Shown piece after piece: positions 16,289 through 24,030 of a DNA stretch of 40,935 nucleotides. Each line of letters begins with the position of its first letter. Positions within the stretch are counted from its first letter, which is position 1. The notes beneath the pieces were generated by a model. The model was not told the DNA's origin and ran no database searches. It saw only the letters and a program-made list of their open reading frames with translations. This DNA is from Hominisplanchenecus faecis (GTDB lineage: Bacteria; Bacillota; Clostridia; Lachnospirales; Lachnospiraceae). The DNA is taken from the NCBI RefSeq assembly GCF_020687205.1, contig NZ_JAJEQE010000026.1:1-40935 (forward strand). Direction: 5' to 3'. The position numbers were made by a program, and so were the translations under genes.

Positions 16289-17953
16289 TCATACTTCCAT
16301 AATGATCGGCAGGATCATCGGGCTTCTCTTTGTTCTCTTCCAGAGGAACTCGCTTAAGCTGTCACGGATTGCTGTCTTTAAACGTCCCCAGTCGGTCACT
16401 CTTCGATCCATGCAGTCCTCAATAGCTTCTTCTACCACATGTTTTGCTTCATCCATCAGTCCTTCGGATTCTCTGACGTATACAAATCCTCTGGATACAA
16501 TATCCGGACCTGCAAGAACTTGATTGCTGTATTTTTCAAGCGTCAGTACCACGATCAGAATACCGTCCTCCGCCAGATGCTGTCTGTCGCGAAGAACGAT
16601 ATTTCCGACATCACCAACACCCAGTCCGTCTACCAGGATCGCTCCGGTCTGTACACGGTCTACAACCTGTGCTTTTTCTTCATCTAACTCCAGAACATCT
16701 CCTGAGGACAACAGGAAAATATTATCCTTTGGAATACCAAGACTCTCCGCAACCTGTGCCTGTGCTTTCAGATGACGGTATTCACCATGCACCGGAATCG
16801 CATATTTCGGATGAACCAGAGAATAGATCAGCTTGATCTCTTCCTGACATGCATGGCCGGATACGTGGGCATCCTGGAAAATAACATCCGCCCCTTTCAT
16901 CGAAAGCTCATTGATCACTCGGGAAACTGCTTTTTCATTTCCCGGGATCGGGTTGGAGCTGAAAATAACGGTATCGCCCGGCTTGATCTGCACTTTACGA
17001 TGCATGTTGGATGCCATACGGGAAAGTGCCGCCATGGACTCGCCCTGGCTTCCGGTTGTGATCAGCACCATTTGCTCATCCGGATAATTCTTCATCTGAT
17101 CCAACTCGATCAGGGTATTCTCCGGCACGTTCAGATAGCCAAGCTCTGCCGCTGTGCTGATAACATTGACCATACTGCGACCCTCTACCACACATTTGCG
17201 TCCATATTTATAGGCAGAATTGATGATCTGCTGTACACGGTCCACATTGGATGCAAACGTTGCAATGATAATCCTTGTATTTTTATGCTCTGCGAAAATA
17301 TTATCAAACGTCTTACCAACGGTACGCTCGGACATCGTAAATCCTTTTCGCTCTGCATTGGTACTATCGCACATCAGTGCCAGCACACCCTTTTTGCCGA
17401 TTTCTCCAAAACGCTGCAGATCGATCGCATCTCCGAATACCGGAGTGTAATCCACTTTAAAGTCACCGGTGTGCACCACGATACCTGCCGGTGAATAAAT
17501 TGCAAGTGCAGAAGCATCTGCAATACTGTGGTTTGTCTTGATAAACTCAATGCGGAATTTCCCAAGATTGATCGACTGTCCGTGTTTTACGACTTTTCTC
17601 TTTACGGACTTTAGAAGATTGTGCTCTTTGAGCTTATGCTCGATCAGTGCGATCGTAAGTCTTGTCGCATAGACCGGAACATTCAGTTCTTTTAATACAT
17701 ATGGCAATGCTCCGATATGATCCTCATGACCATGCGTAATGACAAAACCTTTTACTTTATGTGCATTGTTTTTCAGGTATGTGATATCCGGTATCACAAG
17801 GTCGATCCCCAGCATATCGTCCTCAGGAAAGGACAGCCCACAGTCAACCACAACAATACTGTCTTCGAATTCAAAGGCAGTAATGTTCATGCCGATCTGT
17901 TCCAGACCGCCCAGAGGAATGATCCTCAATTTGGAATTGTTAATATTTTTCAA
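16289..17953 (-). CDS. rnjA: Ribonuclease J
   Basis: Metallo-beta-lactamase/beta-CASP nuclease with 5'-3' exonuclease and endonuclease activity in mRNA decay and rRNA maturation. The 554 residues contain the zinc motif HGHEDH at 74-79, an HSIADA segment with HTGDFKVD, the beta-CASP region with MCDSTNAERKGFT and ITTGSQGE, and a C-terminal HVSGHACQEE/VHGEYRHL region. Translation starts at TTG 17953, with GGAGG 10 bases upstream and no better start. In Bacillus two paralogues exist; only one is seen here. It lies between the DUF1292 gene and ylbF on one strand with short gaps. Confidence 0.95.
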   Translation of the reverse strand: MKNINNSKLRIIPLGGLEQIGMNITAFEFEDSIVVVDCGLSFPEDDMLGIDLVIPDITYLKNNAHKVKGFVITHGHEDHIGALPYVLKELNVPVYATRLTIALIEHKLKEHNLLKSVKRKVVKHGQSINLGKFRIEFIKTNHSIADASALAIYSPAGIVVHTGDFKVDYTPVFGDAIDLQRFGEIGKKGVLALMCDSTNAERKGFTMSERTVGKTFDNIFAEHKNTRIIIATFASNVDRVQQIINSAYKYGRKCVVEGRSMVNVISTAAELGYLNVPENTLIELDQMKNYPDEQMVLITTGSQGESMAALSRMASNMHRKVQIKPGDTVIFSSNPIPGNEKAVSRVINELSMKGADVIFQDAHVSGHACQEEIKLIYSLVHPKYAIPVHGEYRHLKAQAQVAESLGIPKDNIFLLSSGDVLELDEEKAQVVDRVQTGAILVDGLGVGDVGNIVLRDRQHLAEDGILIVVLTLEKYSNQVLAGPDIVSRGFVYVRESEGLMDEAKHVVEEAIEDCMDRRVTDWGRLKTAIRDSLSEFLWKRTKRSPMILPIIMEV

Positions 17954-17990
17954 AAATTTTTACCTCCTGTTTCTTTTCCGTTCAGGCTCT

Positions 17991-18245
17991 TTATTCAAAT
18001 TCAATATCATCCAGCATTTCCTGGAAGATTTTTGAAACTGCCTCTAATTCATCATCGTCATCCACGATCTCATATAACGCTTCATCCTCACCTGGCTTTG
18101 ACAGATCTTTCAGGATCAGTGCTTCTGCCTCATCGTCCTCGGAATCCGTTACCAGAATATAGCTGATGCCGCCAAGTACTGTCTGTTCCAGTACATAAAA
18201 CTCAACCATCTGATTGTCCGCCAGTGTAAATGTAATTTTCTCCAT
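17991..18245 (-). CDS. yrzB: DUF1292 family protein (YrzB-like)
   Basis: Small acidic protein of 84 residues with the DUF1292 pattern MEKITFTLADNQMVEFYVLE, then YILVTDSEDDEAEALIL and LYEIVDDDDELEAVSKIFQE. Its function is unknown. The ATG at 18245 is chosen from the conserved N-terminus; a TTG 27 bases earlier is possible but extends the protein unusually. In Firmicutes it is almost always between ruvX and mltG, as here apart from the insertion of rnjA and ylbF. The stop of ruvX is 28 bases upstream. Confidence 0.85.
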   Translation of the reverse strand: MEKITFTLADNQMVEFYVLEQTVLGGISYILVTDSEDDEAEALILKDLSKPGEDEALYEIVDDDDELEAVSKIFQEMLDDIEFE

Positions 18246-18273
18246 AATAAACCTGTTGCAGCCCTGCTTCAAA

Positions 18274-18738
18274 TCACTCTGGCTGCGTCCTTTCCCTTTT
18301 CATTCCTTCATGATCTAAATAACCCTGAAGAATATAGACAGCTGCAAGTTTGTCCACATACTTCTTACGGTCCTCTCTTCGCACGCCGCTCTCCATCATC
18401 GTCCGATGTGCCTCTACTGTGGTCAGTCTCTCATCCCACATCACAACCGGCAGACCGGTACGCTTCTCCAGCATTTTCTGAAATTCCAGAGATTTTTCCG
18501 CACGGTCTCCCACGGTATTGTTCATATTTTTCGGGTATCCAAGCACCAGGATCCCGACATCATACTCTGCGATCAGTTCTTCGATCCGTGCCAGCGTCTT
18601 CCTCAGTTTGTTCTCCTGAGTCCTGCGGATGATCTCCACACCCTGTGCAGTAATCCCAAGCCCGTCACTGACTGCGACTCCAACCGTCTTGGAGCCGTAA
18701 TCCAGTCCGAGTGCTCTTTTCTTTACTTCTGTTCCCAT
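18274..18738 (-). CDS. ruvX: RuvX/YqgF Holliday-junction resolvase-like nuclease
   Basis: RNase H-fold protein implicated in pre-16S rRNA 5' processing and annotated as a putative Holliday-junction resolvase. The 154 residues show the YqgF motifs [16 protein letters not shown] with the catalytic Asp, [17 protein letters not shown], and [11 protein letters not shown]. The start overlaps the 3' end of ireB by 16 bases, and AAGGAG lies inside the end of ireB, so translation is coupled. Gene order ireB-ruvX-yrzB is the standard Firmicute arrangement. Confidence 0.93.
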   Translation of the reverse strand: MGTEVKKRALGLDYGSKTVGVAVSDGLGITAQGVEIIRRTQENKLRKTLARIEELIAEYDVGILVLGYPKNMNNTVGDRAEKSLEFQKMLEKRTGLPVVMWDERLTTVEAHRTMMESGVRREDRKKYVDKLAAVYILQGYLDHEGMKRERTQPE

Positions 18739-18992
18739 GTTCTGTTTTTAATATACTCCTTCAGAAGTTCTTCTACCAGCTCATCACGTTCCACTTTCAT
18801 GATCATGCTTCTTGCATTTTTATAGCTGGTGATATAAGTAGGATCGCCTGACATAATGTAGCCTACAATCTGGTTCACCGGATTATAGCCCTTTTCTGCC
18901 ATTGCGTCATAAACAGTATCCAGGATCTCTTTTACGCGATATTCCGGATCTGTATTTACTTTGAAATATTGTGTATTACTGATATTTGCCAT
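18723..18992 (-). CDS. ireB: IreB-family regulatory phosphoprotein (UPF0297)
   Basis: The 89-residue protein begins [20 protein letters not shown] and continues [20 protein letters not shown] with [18 protein letters not shown]. These are hallmark sequences of IreB/YrzL. In Enterococcus, IreB is a substrate of the PASTA kinase IreK and tempers cephalosporin resistance; its N-terminal threonines are the phosphosites there. The T in ISNTQYF is in the matching place. The ATG at 18992 is chosen from family conservation with AAGGA 10 bases upstream. It is the first gene of the minus-strand operon running toward ruvX, behind a good promoter. Confidence 0.92.
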   Translation of the reverse strand: MANISNTQYFKVNTDPEYRVKEILDTVYDAMAEKGYNPVNQIVGYIMSGDPTYITSYKNARSMIMKVERDELVEELLKEYIKNRTWEQK

Positions 18993-19027
18993 TCTTTTCA
19001 CGTCCTTACCGTACAAACTATACTTCT

Positions 19028-19056
19028 ATTCTAATATAACTGTCTGAAAAATTCAA
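19028..19056 (-). promoter_or_regulatory. Probable promoter of the ireB-ruvX operon
   Basis: Minus-strand TTGAAT (19051-19056) and TAGAAT (19028-19033) are spaced by exactly 17 bases, about 36 bases before the ireB start. Within the spacer, 19038-19052 (AACTGTCTGAAAAAT) matches the CodY consensus at 12 of 15 positions, which may be chance. Confidence 0.55.
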
Positions 19057-19120
19057 TTGTTTTTTGTAATTAATGCTTCTTCGCGTGATTTTTATAATGG
19101 CTTTGAAAACAATCCGCTGC

Positions 19121-20434
19121 TCAGGACCGAGCTTTTGTGCACAGCAGACAGTCCTGACAGCGTTCTTTTCCTGCCTTTACCAAAAGAATCTGATTGTCTA
19201 AATTTTCCGTCGTCTCCATCAACATGCGAATATACTCCATGGTATGGCCGGATGCATAAACCTTCCCGTCAATCGTCACGCTTTCTTCAAAGAGTACTTT
19301 TGTGACGGTTTCGCTGATTTTTTCTTCAAATCGCTGCTTCCGCACCTTGCCGTCTGCGATCAGGATCGCACTTCTTCTGTGTGCCACATCAGACGGCACC
19401 TGATTTTCCATGACGGCTGCTTTCGTTCCTTTTCTTCTGGAATACTGGAAAATATGCGTTTCATAAAAATCTACTTTATTTAAGAAATCTCTGGTGATTG
19501 CAAACTCTTCCTCGGTTTCTCCCGGAAATCCGACGATCACATCGGTCGTCAGGGCCGGATGTTTAAAGTACTTGCGGATCAGTATGCATTTTTCATAGTA
19601 TTCTCCTGATGTGTATCTTCGATTCATTCTTTTTAAAGTTGCATCACATCCACTCTGCAGGGAAAGGTGGAAGTGCGGGCAGAATTTCGGAAGAGCAGAA
19701 AGTGTTTTCACAAAATCTTCTGTAATAATACCCGGTTCCAGTGACCCAAGACGAATACGCTCGACCCCCGCAACCTCATGCACTGCGAGGATCAGTTCCT
19801 GCAGTGTGCTGCCATGATCGATCCCGTAAGAACTCAAATGGATACCGGTAAGAACCACCTCTTTGCATCCATTGCCTGCCAGCGTTTTTACTTCCTCTAC
19901 GACCTCTTCTTTTCTGCGGCTGCGTACACGACCTCTCGCATAGGGAATGATGCAGTAGCTGCAGAACTGATTACAGCCATCCTGTACTTTCAGATAGGCT
20001 CTGGTGTGTTCCACCGTTTTTTCCAGAGACAGTTTCTCATACTCTTTTGTGTGATTGATATCGATCAGAGATTCCTGCACGGCACTGCGTTCATAATGTT
20101 CCAGAATACTGACCAGATCTTTTTTGCGGTTATTTCCGATAATAATGTCGATTGCAGAGTCTTCTTCCAGCTCGGTTCCTGCTGCCTGCACATAACATCC
20201 GGCCGCCACCACGATCGCATGCGGATTCATTTTCTTTGCTTTGTGCAGCATCTGTCTGGACTTGCGGTCTGCCATATTCGTCACCGTACAGGTGTTGATC
20301 ACATAAACATCCGCCCCCGGTGCAAACGGCACAATCTCATACCCTGCTTTTTCCAGAAGCTGCTGCATCGCCTCCGTCTCATATGCATTTACCTTGCATC
20401 CCAGATTGTGGAATGCCGCTTTGCGTTTTTCCAT
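19121..20434 (-). CDS. mtaB: tRNA (t6A37) methylthiotransferase MtaB
   Basis: Radical-SAM enzyme that adds a methylthio group to t6A37 of tRNAs reading ANN codons. The 437 residues start with the UPF0004 domain (AAFHNLGCKVNAYETEAM, then VINTCTVTNMADRKSR, and AAGCYVQ), which carries three cysteines for one Fe-S cluster. The radical-SAM motif is CNQFCSYC within QDGCNQFCSYCIIPYARGRV. A TRAM-like C-terminus follows and ends at 19121. The NLGCKVN opening distinguishes MtaB from MiaB and RimO. The start is ATG with AAAGGA. In Bacillus mtaB follows prmA-rsmE directly; here four genes (three of them thiI, a desulfurase and an HPr-like gene) and some rearrangement lie nearby. Confidence 0.94.
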   Translation of the reverse strand: MEKRKAAFHNLGCKVNAYETEAMQQLLEKAGYEIVPFAPGADVYVINTCTVTNMADRKSRQMLHKAKKMNPHAIVVAAGCYVQAAGTELEEDSAIDIIIGNNRKKDLVSILEHYERSAVQESLIDINHTKEYEKLSLEKTVEHTRAYLKVQDGCNQFCSYCIIPYARGRVRSRRKEEVVEEVKTLAGNGCKEVVLTGIHLSSYGIDHGSTLQELILAVHEVAGVERIRLGSLEPGIITEDFVKTLSALPKFCPHFHLSLQSGCDATLKRMNRRYTSGEYYEKCILIRKYFKHPALTTDVIVGFPGETEEEFAITRDFLNKVDFYETHIFQYSRRKGTKAAVMENQVPSDVAHRRSAILIADGKVRKQRFEEKISETVTKVLFEESVTIDGKVYASGHTMEYIRMLMETTENLDNQILLVKAGKERCQDCLLCTKARS

Positions 20435-20461
20435 ATTTTATCCAATTCCTTTCTTTTAAGC

Positions 20462-20490
20462 TTGACAGTCTCCTCCGAAATGGGTATGAT
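20462..20490 (+). promoter_or_regulatory. Promoter of the HPr-like gene
   Basis: Perfect -35 TTGACA (20462-20467), a 17-base spacer and TATGAT (20485-20490), 35 bases before the start codon. A near-consensus, probably strong sigma-A promoter for a single small gene. Confidence 0.75.
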
Positions 20491-20525
20491 TAATGTATAC
20501 AAAAACACATATTACAGGAGGTTTT

Positions 20526-20765
20526 ATGACAATGAAAACTGTACAGATTTCTTTAAATTCGATTGATAAAGTAAAGTCATTCGTAAACGAAATTACAAAA
20601 TTTGATTATGATTTTGATCTGGTATCCGGAAGATACGTAATCGACGCAAAATCTATTATGGGTATTTTCAGTCTGGACCTTTCCAAGCCAATCGACCTGA
20701 ATATCCATGCTGAAGATGATTCCGATGTAATTCTTCAGGCATTAAAACCATACATCATCGACTGA
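20526..20765 (+). CDS. HPr-like protein without the phosphocarrier histidine
   Basis: This 79-residue protein has the HPr fold signature around the regulatory serine: YVIDAKSIMGIFSLDLSKPI aligns with the KSIMGVMSLGIAKG stretch of Bacillus HPr. The N-terminal part, KTVQISLNSIDKVKSFVNEI, replaces the usual GIHARPA loop, so the PTS histidine (His15) is absent and one or two residues appear deleted. It therefore cannot carry PTS phosphate but could still be a target of HPr kinase, like Crh in Bacillus, or have another role. The start is the ATG at 20526 behind ACAGGAGG, with a strong promoter and its own terminator. It is a lone plus-strand gene between mtaB and thiI. Confidence 0.85.
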   Translation: MTMKTVQISLNSIDKVKSFVNEITKFDYDFDLVSGRYVIDAKSIMGIFSLDLSKPIDLNIHAEDDSDVILQALKPYIID

Positions 20766-20811
20766 AAAATCACATAAAATTTCAGATTTCTTTTGATTTT
20801 GATATTTTTAA

Positions 20812-20841
20812 CTGCCGCAGTTCTCCTGCGGCAGCTTTTTT
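20812..20841. terminator. Terminator between the HPr-like gene and thiI
   Basis: CTGCCGCAG (20812-20820) pairs perfectly with CTGCGGCAG (20826-20834) around TTCTC, followed by a T-run on the plus strand. It ends the HPr-like transcript; the convergent thiI strand lacks a long T-run here. Confidence 0.85.
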
Positions 20842-20863
20842 GTAACCATTTTTCCGTGTCTTT

Positions 20864-22042
20864 TTATTCTACCCAGAGTGTCTCAGCTGTATCGATTGCT
20901 TTTTTCACCATCTCGTCGATCTCTTCCTGCAGTTTCTCTTCACTGCGTTTGATCACTTTGATATTCGGTTTGGTAACCGGATGTTTTGCCACAAAGATCG
21001 TACAGCAGTCTTCGTACGGCTGGATCGATGTCTCATAAGTATCGATCTTCAGGGATACATCCACGATCTCCTGTTTATCAAAACCGATCACCGGACGGAA
21101 TACCGGAAGGGTGCAGACTTCGTTGGTCGCTACAAGACTCTGCATGGTCTGGCTTGCTACCTGTCCGATGCTTTCTCCTGTGATCAGTCCCAGGCATCCG
21201 GTCTCTTTCGCGATGTGCTCTGCGATACGCATCATGTAACGTCTCATAATGATTGTGAGTTCATCATGAGGGCATTTATCATAAATATACAGCTGAATGT
21301 CCGTAAAGTTTACGACATGCAGAACGATCGGTCCGCTGTATTTCGACACCAGACGTGCCAGGTCAACCACTTTCTGTTTTGCACGCTCACTGGTGTATGG
21401 CGGTGCATGGAAATAAACGGCATCAATCTTAACGCCGCGTTTTGCGATCATGTAGCCTGCAACCGGGCTGTCAATTCCACCGGATAATAGAAGCATAGCT
21501 TTTCCGTTTGTTCCGACCGGCATACCACCAGGTCCCGGAATGATCTTTGAATAGATATAGATCTTTTCACGAATCTCCACGTTCAGGGTGATTTCCGGAT
21601 GATGCACGTCAACGCTCATATTCGGAAACGCTTCCAGAATACGCTCGCCAAGATCTGCATTTAATTCCATGGAATTTTTCGGATAATTTTTTCTTGCTCT
21701 TCTTGCATTGACTTTGAACGTATGCTCTCCATCCGGATATACGCGTGCCATATAATCGATCACTTCCTGAGAAAGCTGATCAAATCCTTCATCATTTACT
21801 TTCAGTACCGGACAGATACCCACAATACCGAAAACTCTCTGCAGTGCCTCCACTACTTCTTCAAAATCAAACAGGCCTTCGCTCTCCACAAAGATACGTC
21901 CCTGTTCTTTTCGTACATTAAATTCACCTTCCACTTTCTTCAGTGCATGGCGAATCTGTTTTACCAGTGCATCTTCGAAGAGATAACGGTTTTTTCCCTT
22001 GATACCGATCTCTCCGTATTTGATTAGAAATGCATGAAACAT
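20864..22042 (-). CDS. thiI: tRNA 4-thiouridine synthase ThiI
   Basis: Activates U8 of tRNA with ATP and inserts sulfur; it may also serve thiamine thiazole synthesis. The 392 residues contain the ferredoxin-like/THUMP domains (about 1-165, beginning FLIKYGEIGIKGKNR) and the PP-loop SGGIDSPVAGYMIAKRG. TGESIGQVASQT and YETSIQPYEDCCTIFVAKHP follow. There is no C-terminal rhodanese domain, which is normal for Firmicutes. These rely on a dedicated cysteine desulfurase, which lies directly upstream on the same strand with a 69-base gap. Start: ATG behind AAAGGAG. Confidence 0.96.
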   Translation of the reverse strand: MFHAFLIKYGEIGIKGKNRYLFEDALVKQIRHALKKVEGEFNVRKEQGRIFVESEGLFDFEEVVEALQRVFGIVGICPVLKVNDEGFDQLSQEVIDYMARVYPDGEHTFKVNARRARKNYPKNSMELNADLGERILEAFPNMSVDVHHPEITLNVEIREKIYIYSKIIPGPGGMPVGTNGKAMLLLSGGIDSPVAGYMIAKRGVKIDAVYFHAPPYTSERAKQKVVDLARLVSKYSGPIVLHVVNFTDIQLYIYDKCPHDELTIIMRRYMMRIAEHIAKETGCLGLITGESIGQVASQTMQSLVATNEVCTLPVFRPVIGFDKQEIVDVSLKIDTYETSIQPYEDCCTIFVAKHPVTKPNIKVIKRSEEKLQEEIDEMVKKAIDTAETLWVE

Positions 22043-22111
22043 AGATTTCTTTTCTCCTTTTCTTTTCCTGTATCGCAGTTGTTTCGTATATTCACAGTTA
22101 CATCATATCTT

Positions 22112-23269
22112 TTAATGTCTGCTGTATCTGCGGAGCACCATAAGCAGTTCCTTTAACTGCTGCAGGCAGTATTCCAGCTCTTCTTTTGTTGTATTCTCAC
22201 AGAAACTGAATCGCACGGTAGAATCCAGCAAATCTTTTTTCAGACCAATTTCCTTTAATACCGGACTGACCGGAAGTTTTTTGTTGGAAGAACATGCTGA
22301 ACCGGAAGATACCTGAATCCCCCGCTCTTCCAGTGCATGGAGCAACACTTCGCTTCGCACGCCTGCAAAGCTCACACTTACAATGTGCGGTGCTCCCTGA
22401 TCCCCCGGAAGGCTGTTCAGAACCGTATCCGGTATTTTCTGCACTTCTTCCATGAAAAACTGTTTCAGCTCACAGAGATGTGTCACTTTTTTATCAAAAT
22501 CCGTGTAGGCTTCTTTTGCCGCACAACCAAGTCCGGCGATTCCAGGCACATTATCTGTCCCGGAACGCATCCCTTTCTGCTGGCCTCCGCCCAGGATCAG
22601 CGGATGGATCTTCACTCCGTTTCGAACATAAAGGAATCCGACTCCTTTTGGTCCATGCAGCTTATGTCCGCTGACCGAGAGCATATCAATGCCAAGTTTT
22701 TTCGGATAAATACGGTACTTTCCATAGGCCTGGATTGCATCCACATGCCAGAGTGCCTTTGGATTTTTTTCTTTGATGATCTTCCCGATCTCTTCGATCG
22801 GCTCCAGAGTCCCGATCTCATTATTGACATACATGGTGGACACAAGAATCGTATCTTCCCGGATCGCATCGGAAAACTTCTGAAGATCTATTCTTCCATA
22901 GCGGTCTACCGGTATGTAACTGACCTCAAATCCCTGCTCCTGAAGATAGATCATCGGCTGGATCACGGCAGCATGTTCGATCGCCGTTGTAATAATGTGT
23001 TTTCCGGCACGTTTGTTTGCCATCGCCGTTCCGATCAGTGCCCAGTTGTCTGACTCGGTTCCGCCAGAAGTAAAATAAATCTCTTTTTCATCTGCTTTTA
23101 AAGTAGCCGCAATGTCCATTCTGGCTTCGCGAAGATATTTTTCTGCCTCCATTCCCTTGTCGTGTCTGGATGACGGATTTCCGAAATCCTCCATCATCAC
23201 TTTTACGACGATGTCACGCACACCTTCGGAACATCTTGTCGTTGCTGAATTATCCAAATATGCCTGCAT
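22112..23269 (-). CDS. Cysteine desulfurase (NifS/IscS family, ThiI partner)
   Basis: PLP enzyme that takes sulfur from cysteine as an enzyme-bound persulfide and hands it to acceptors. The 385 residues show the opening YLDNSATTRCSE, the substrate/PLP segment SGGTESDNWAL, the PLP lysine K203 in SGHKLHGPKG, and the persulfide cysteine C326 in SSGSACSSNKK. That loop is short, as in class I enzymes. Its place directly upstream of thiI suggests a NifZ-like role as the ThiI sulfur donor, as described for Bacillus nifZ-thiI. The start codon overlaps the rsmE stop by one base (TAATG), so translation is coupled. Confidence 0.93.
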   Translation of the reverse strand: MQAYLDNSATTRCSEGVRDIVVKVMMEDFGNPSSRHDKGMEAEKYLREARMDIAATLKADEKEIYFTSGGTESDNWALIGTAMANKRAGKHIITTAIEHAAVIQPMIYLQEQGFEVSYIPVDRYGRIDLQKFSDAIREDTILVSTMYVNNEIGTLEPIEEIGKIIKEKNPKALWHVDAIQAYGKYRIYPKKLGIDMLSVSGHKLHGPKGVGFLYVRNGVKIHPLILGGGQQKGMRSGTDNVPGIAGLGCAAKEAYTDFDKKVTHLCELKQFFMEEVQKIPDTVLNSLPGDQGAPHIVSVSFAGVRSEVLLHALEERGIQVSSGSACSSNKKLPVSPVLKEIGLKKDLLDSTVRFSFCENTTKEELEYCLQQLKELLMVLRRYSRH

Positions 23270-24015
23270 TATTCTCTGCCCTCCAACTGAAACATCAGAA
23301 CCGAAAGCACCGCCATACCGGCAGTTTCCGTCCGCAAGATCCGTTTTCCCAGTGTAATCGGGCTGATGCCATTTTCCTGTGCCAGTACAATCTCACTTTC
23401 ATCAAATCCGCCCTCCGGGCCAATGAAAATACCGATAGACTGCCCCGGCTGTATTGTCTCAAATATCTGTTTTGTCTTTTCCATGTCTTCCGCCAGCTCA
23501 TAAGGGATCAGCGTGATATCCAGATTTTTTGCATAATCCACAGCCTGACCAAATTTCACAACCTCGTGGATATGCGGAATGATATTTCTCCTAGACTGTT
23601 TGGCTGCACTTTCTGCAATGCTCTGCCAGCGTTTCTGCTTCGCTTCCGCCTTTTTTGCATCCAATTTTACAACTGCCCTTTTCGTTGCCACCGGGATGAT
23701 CTCATACACTCCAAGCTCTACTGCTTTCTGAATGATCAGTTCCATTTTATCGCCCTTTGGCAGCCCCTGGAACAGATAAATTTTCGATGGCAGCTCACGG
23801 TTTGCCTCTTCCACCCACATAATGTGCAGATGTGCCACATCTTTTTCATATCCGGCAATTTCGCAGCGATACTCTTTTCCGGTACTTTCCTCATGGATGC
23901 AGATCTGTTCTCCAATCTGAAGGCGCAGTACATTTTTCATATGATTCAGGTCGCTTCCGCGGATGATGATCTCTTTTTCACCGATTGCAGATGAGTCTGC
24001 AAAAAAATCGTACAT
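23269..24015 (-). CDS. rsmE: 16S rRNA (uracil-1498-N3)-methyltransferase RsmE
   Basis: SPOUT-family methyltransferase that modifies U1498 of 16S rRNA. The 248 residues show the N-terminal PUA-like part (IIRGSDLNHMKNVLRLQIGE), the linker LPKGDKMELIIQKAVELGVY, then RAVVKLDAKKAEAKQKRWQ and the knot motif FIGPEGGFDESEI. LGKRILRTETAGMAVL near the end is the SAM-binding loop. The start is ATG behind CCGGAGGA. It lies 15 bases downstream of prmA and overlaps the desulfurase start, so three genes form one transcript with thiI. Confidence 0.95.
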   Translation of the reverse strand: MYDFFADSSAIGEKEIIIRGSDLNHMKNVLRLQIGEQICIHEESTGKEYRCEIAGYEKDVAHLHIMWVEEANRELPSKIYLFQGLPKGDKMELIIQKAVELGVYEIIPVATKRAVVKLDAKKAEAKQKRWQSIAESAAKQSRRNIIPHIHEVVKFGQAVDYAKNLDITLIPYELAEDMEKTKQIFETIQPGQSIGIFIGPEGGFDESEIVLAQENGISPITLGKRILRTETAGMAVLSVLMFQLEGRE

Positions 24016-24030
24016 AATCTTCCTCCGGTA

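Noticed and set aside
22112-22150. Frameshift at the end of the cysteine desulfurase
   Set aside because: An alternative frame runs on for a few codons past the stop, but the C-terminal sequence and length fit the family without a shift.
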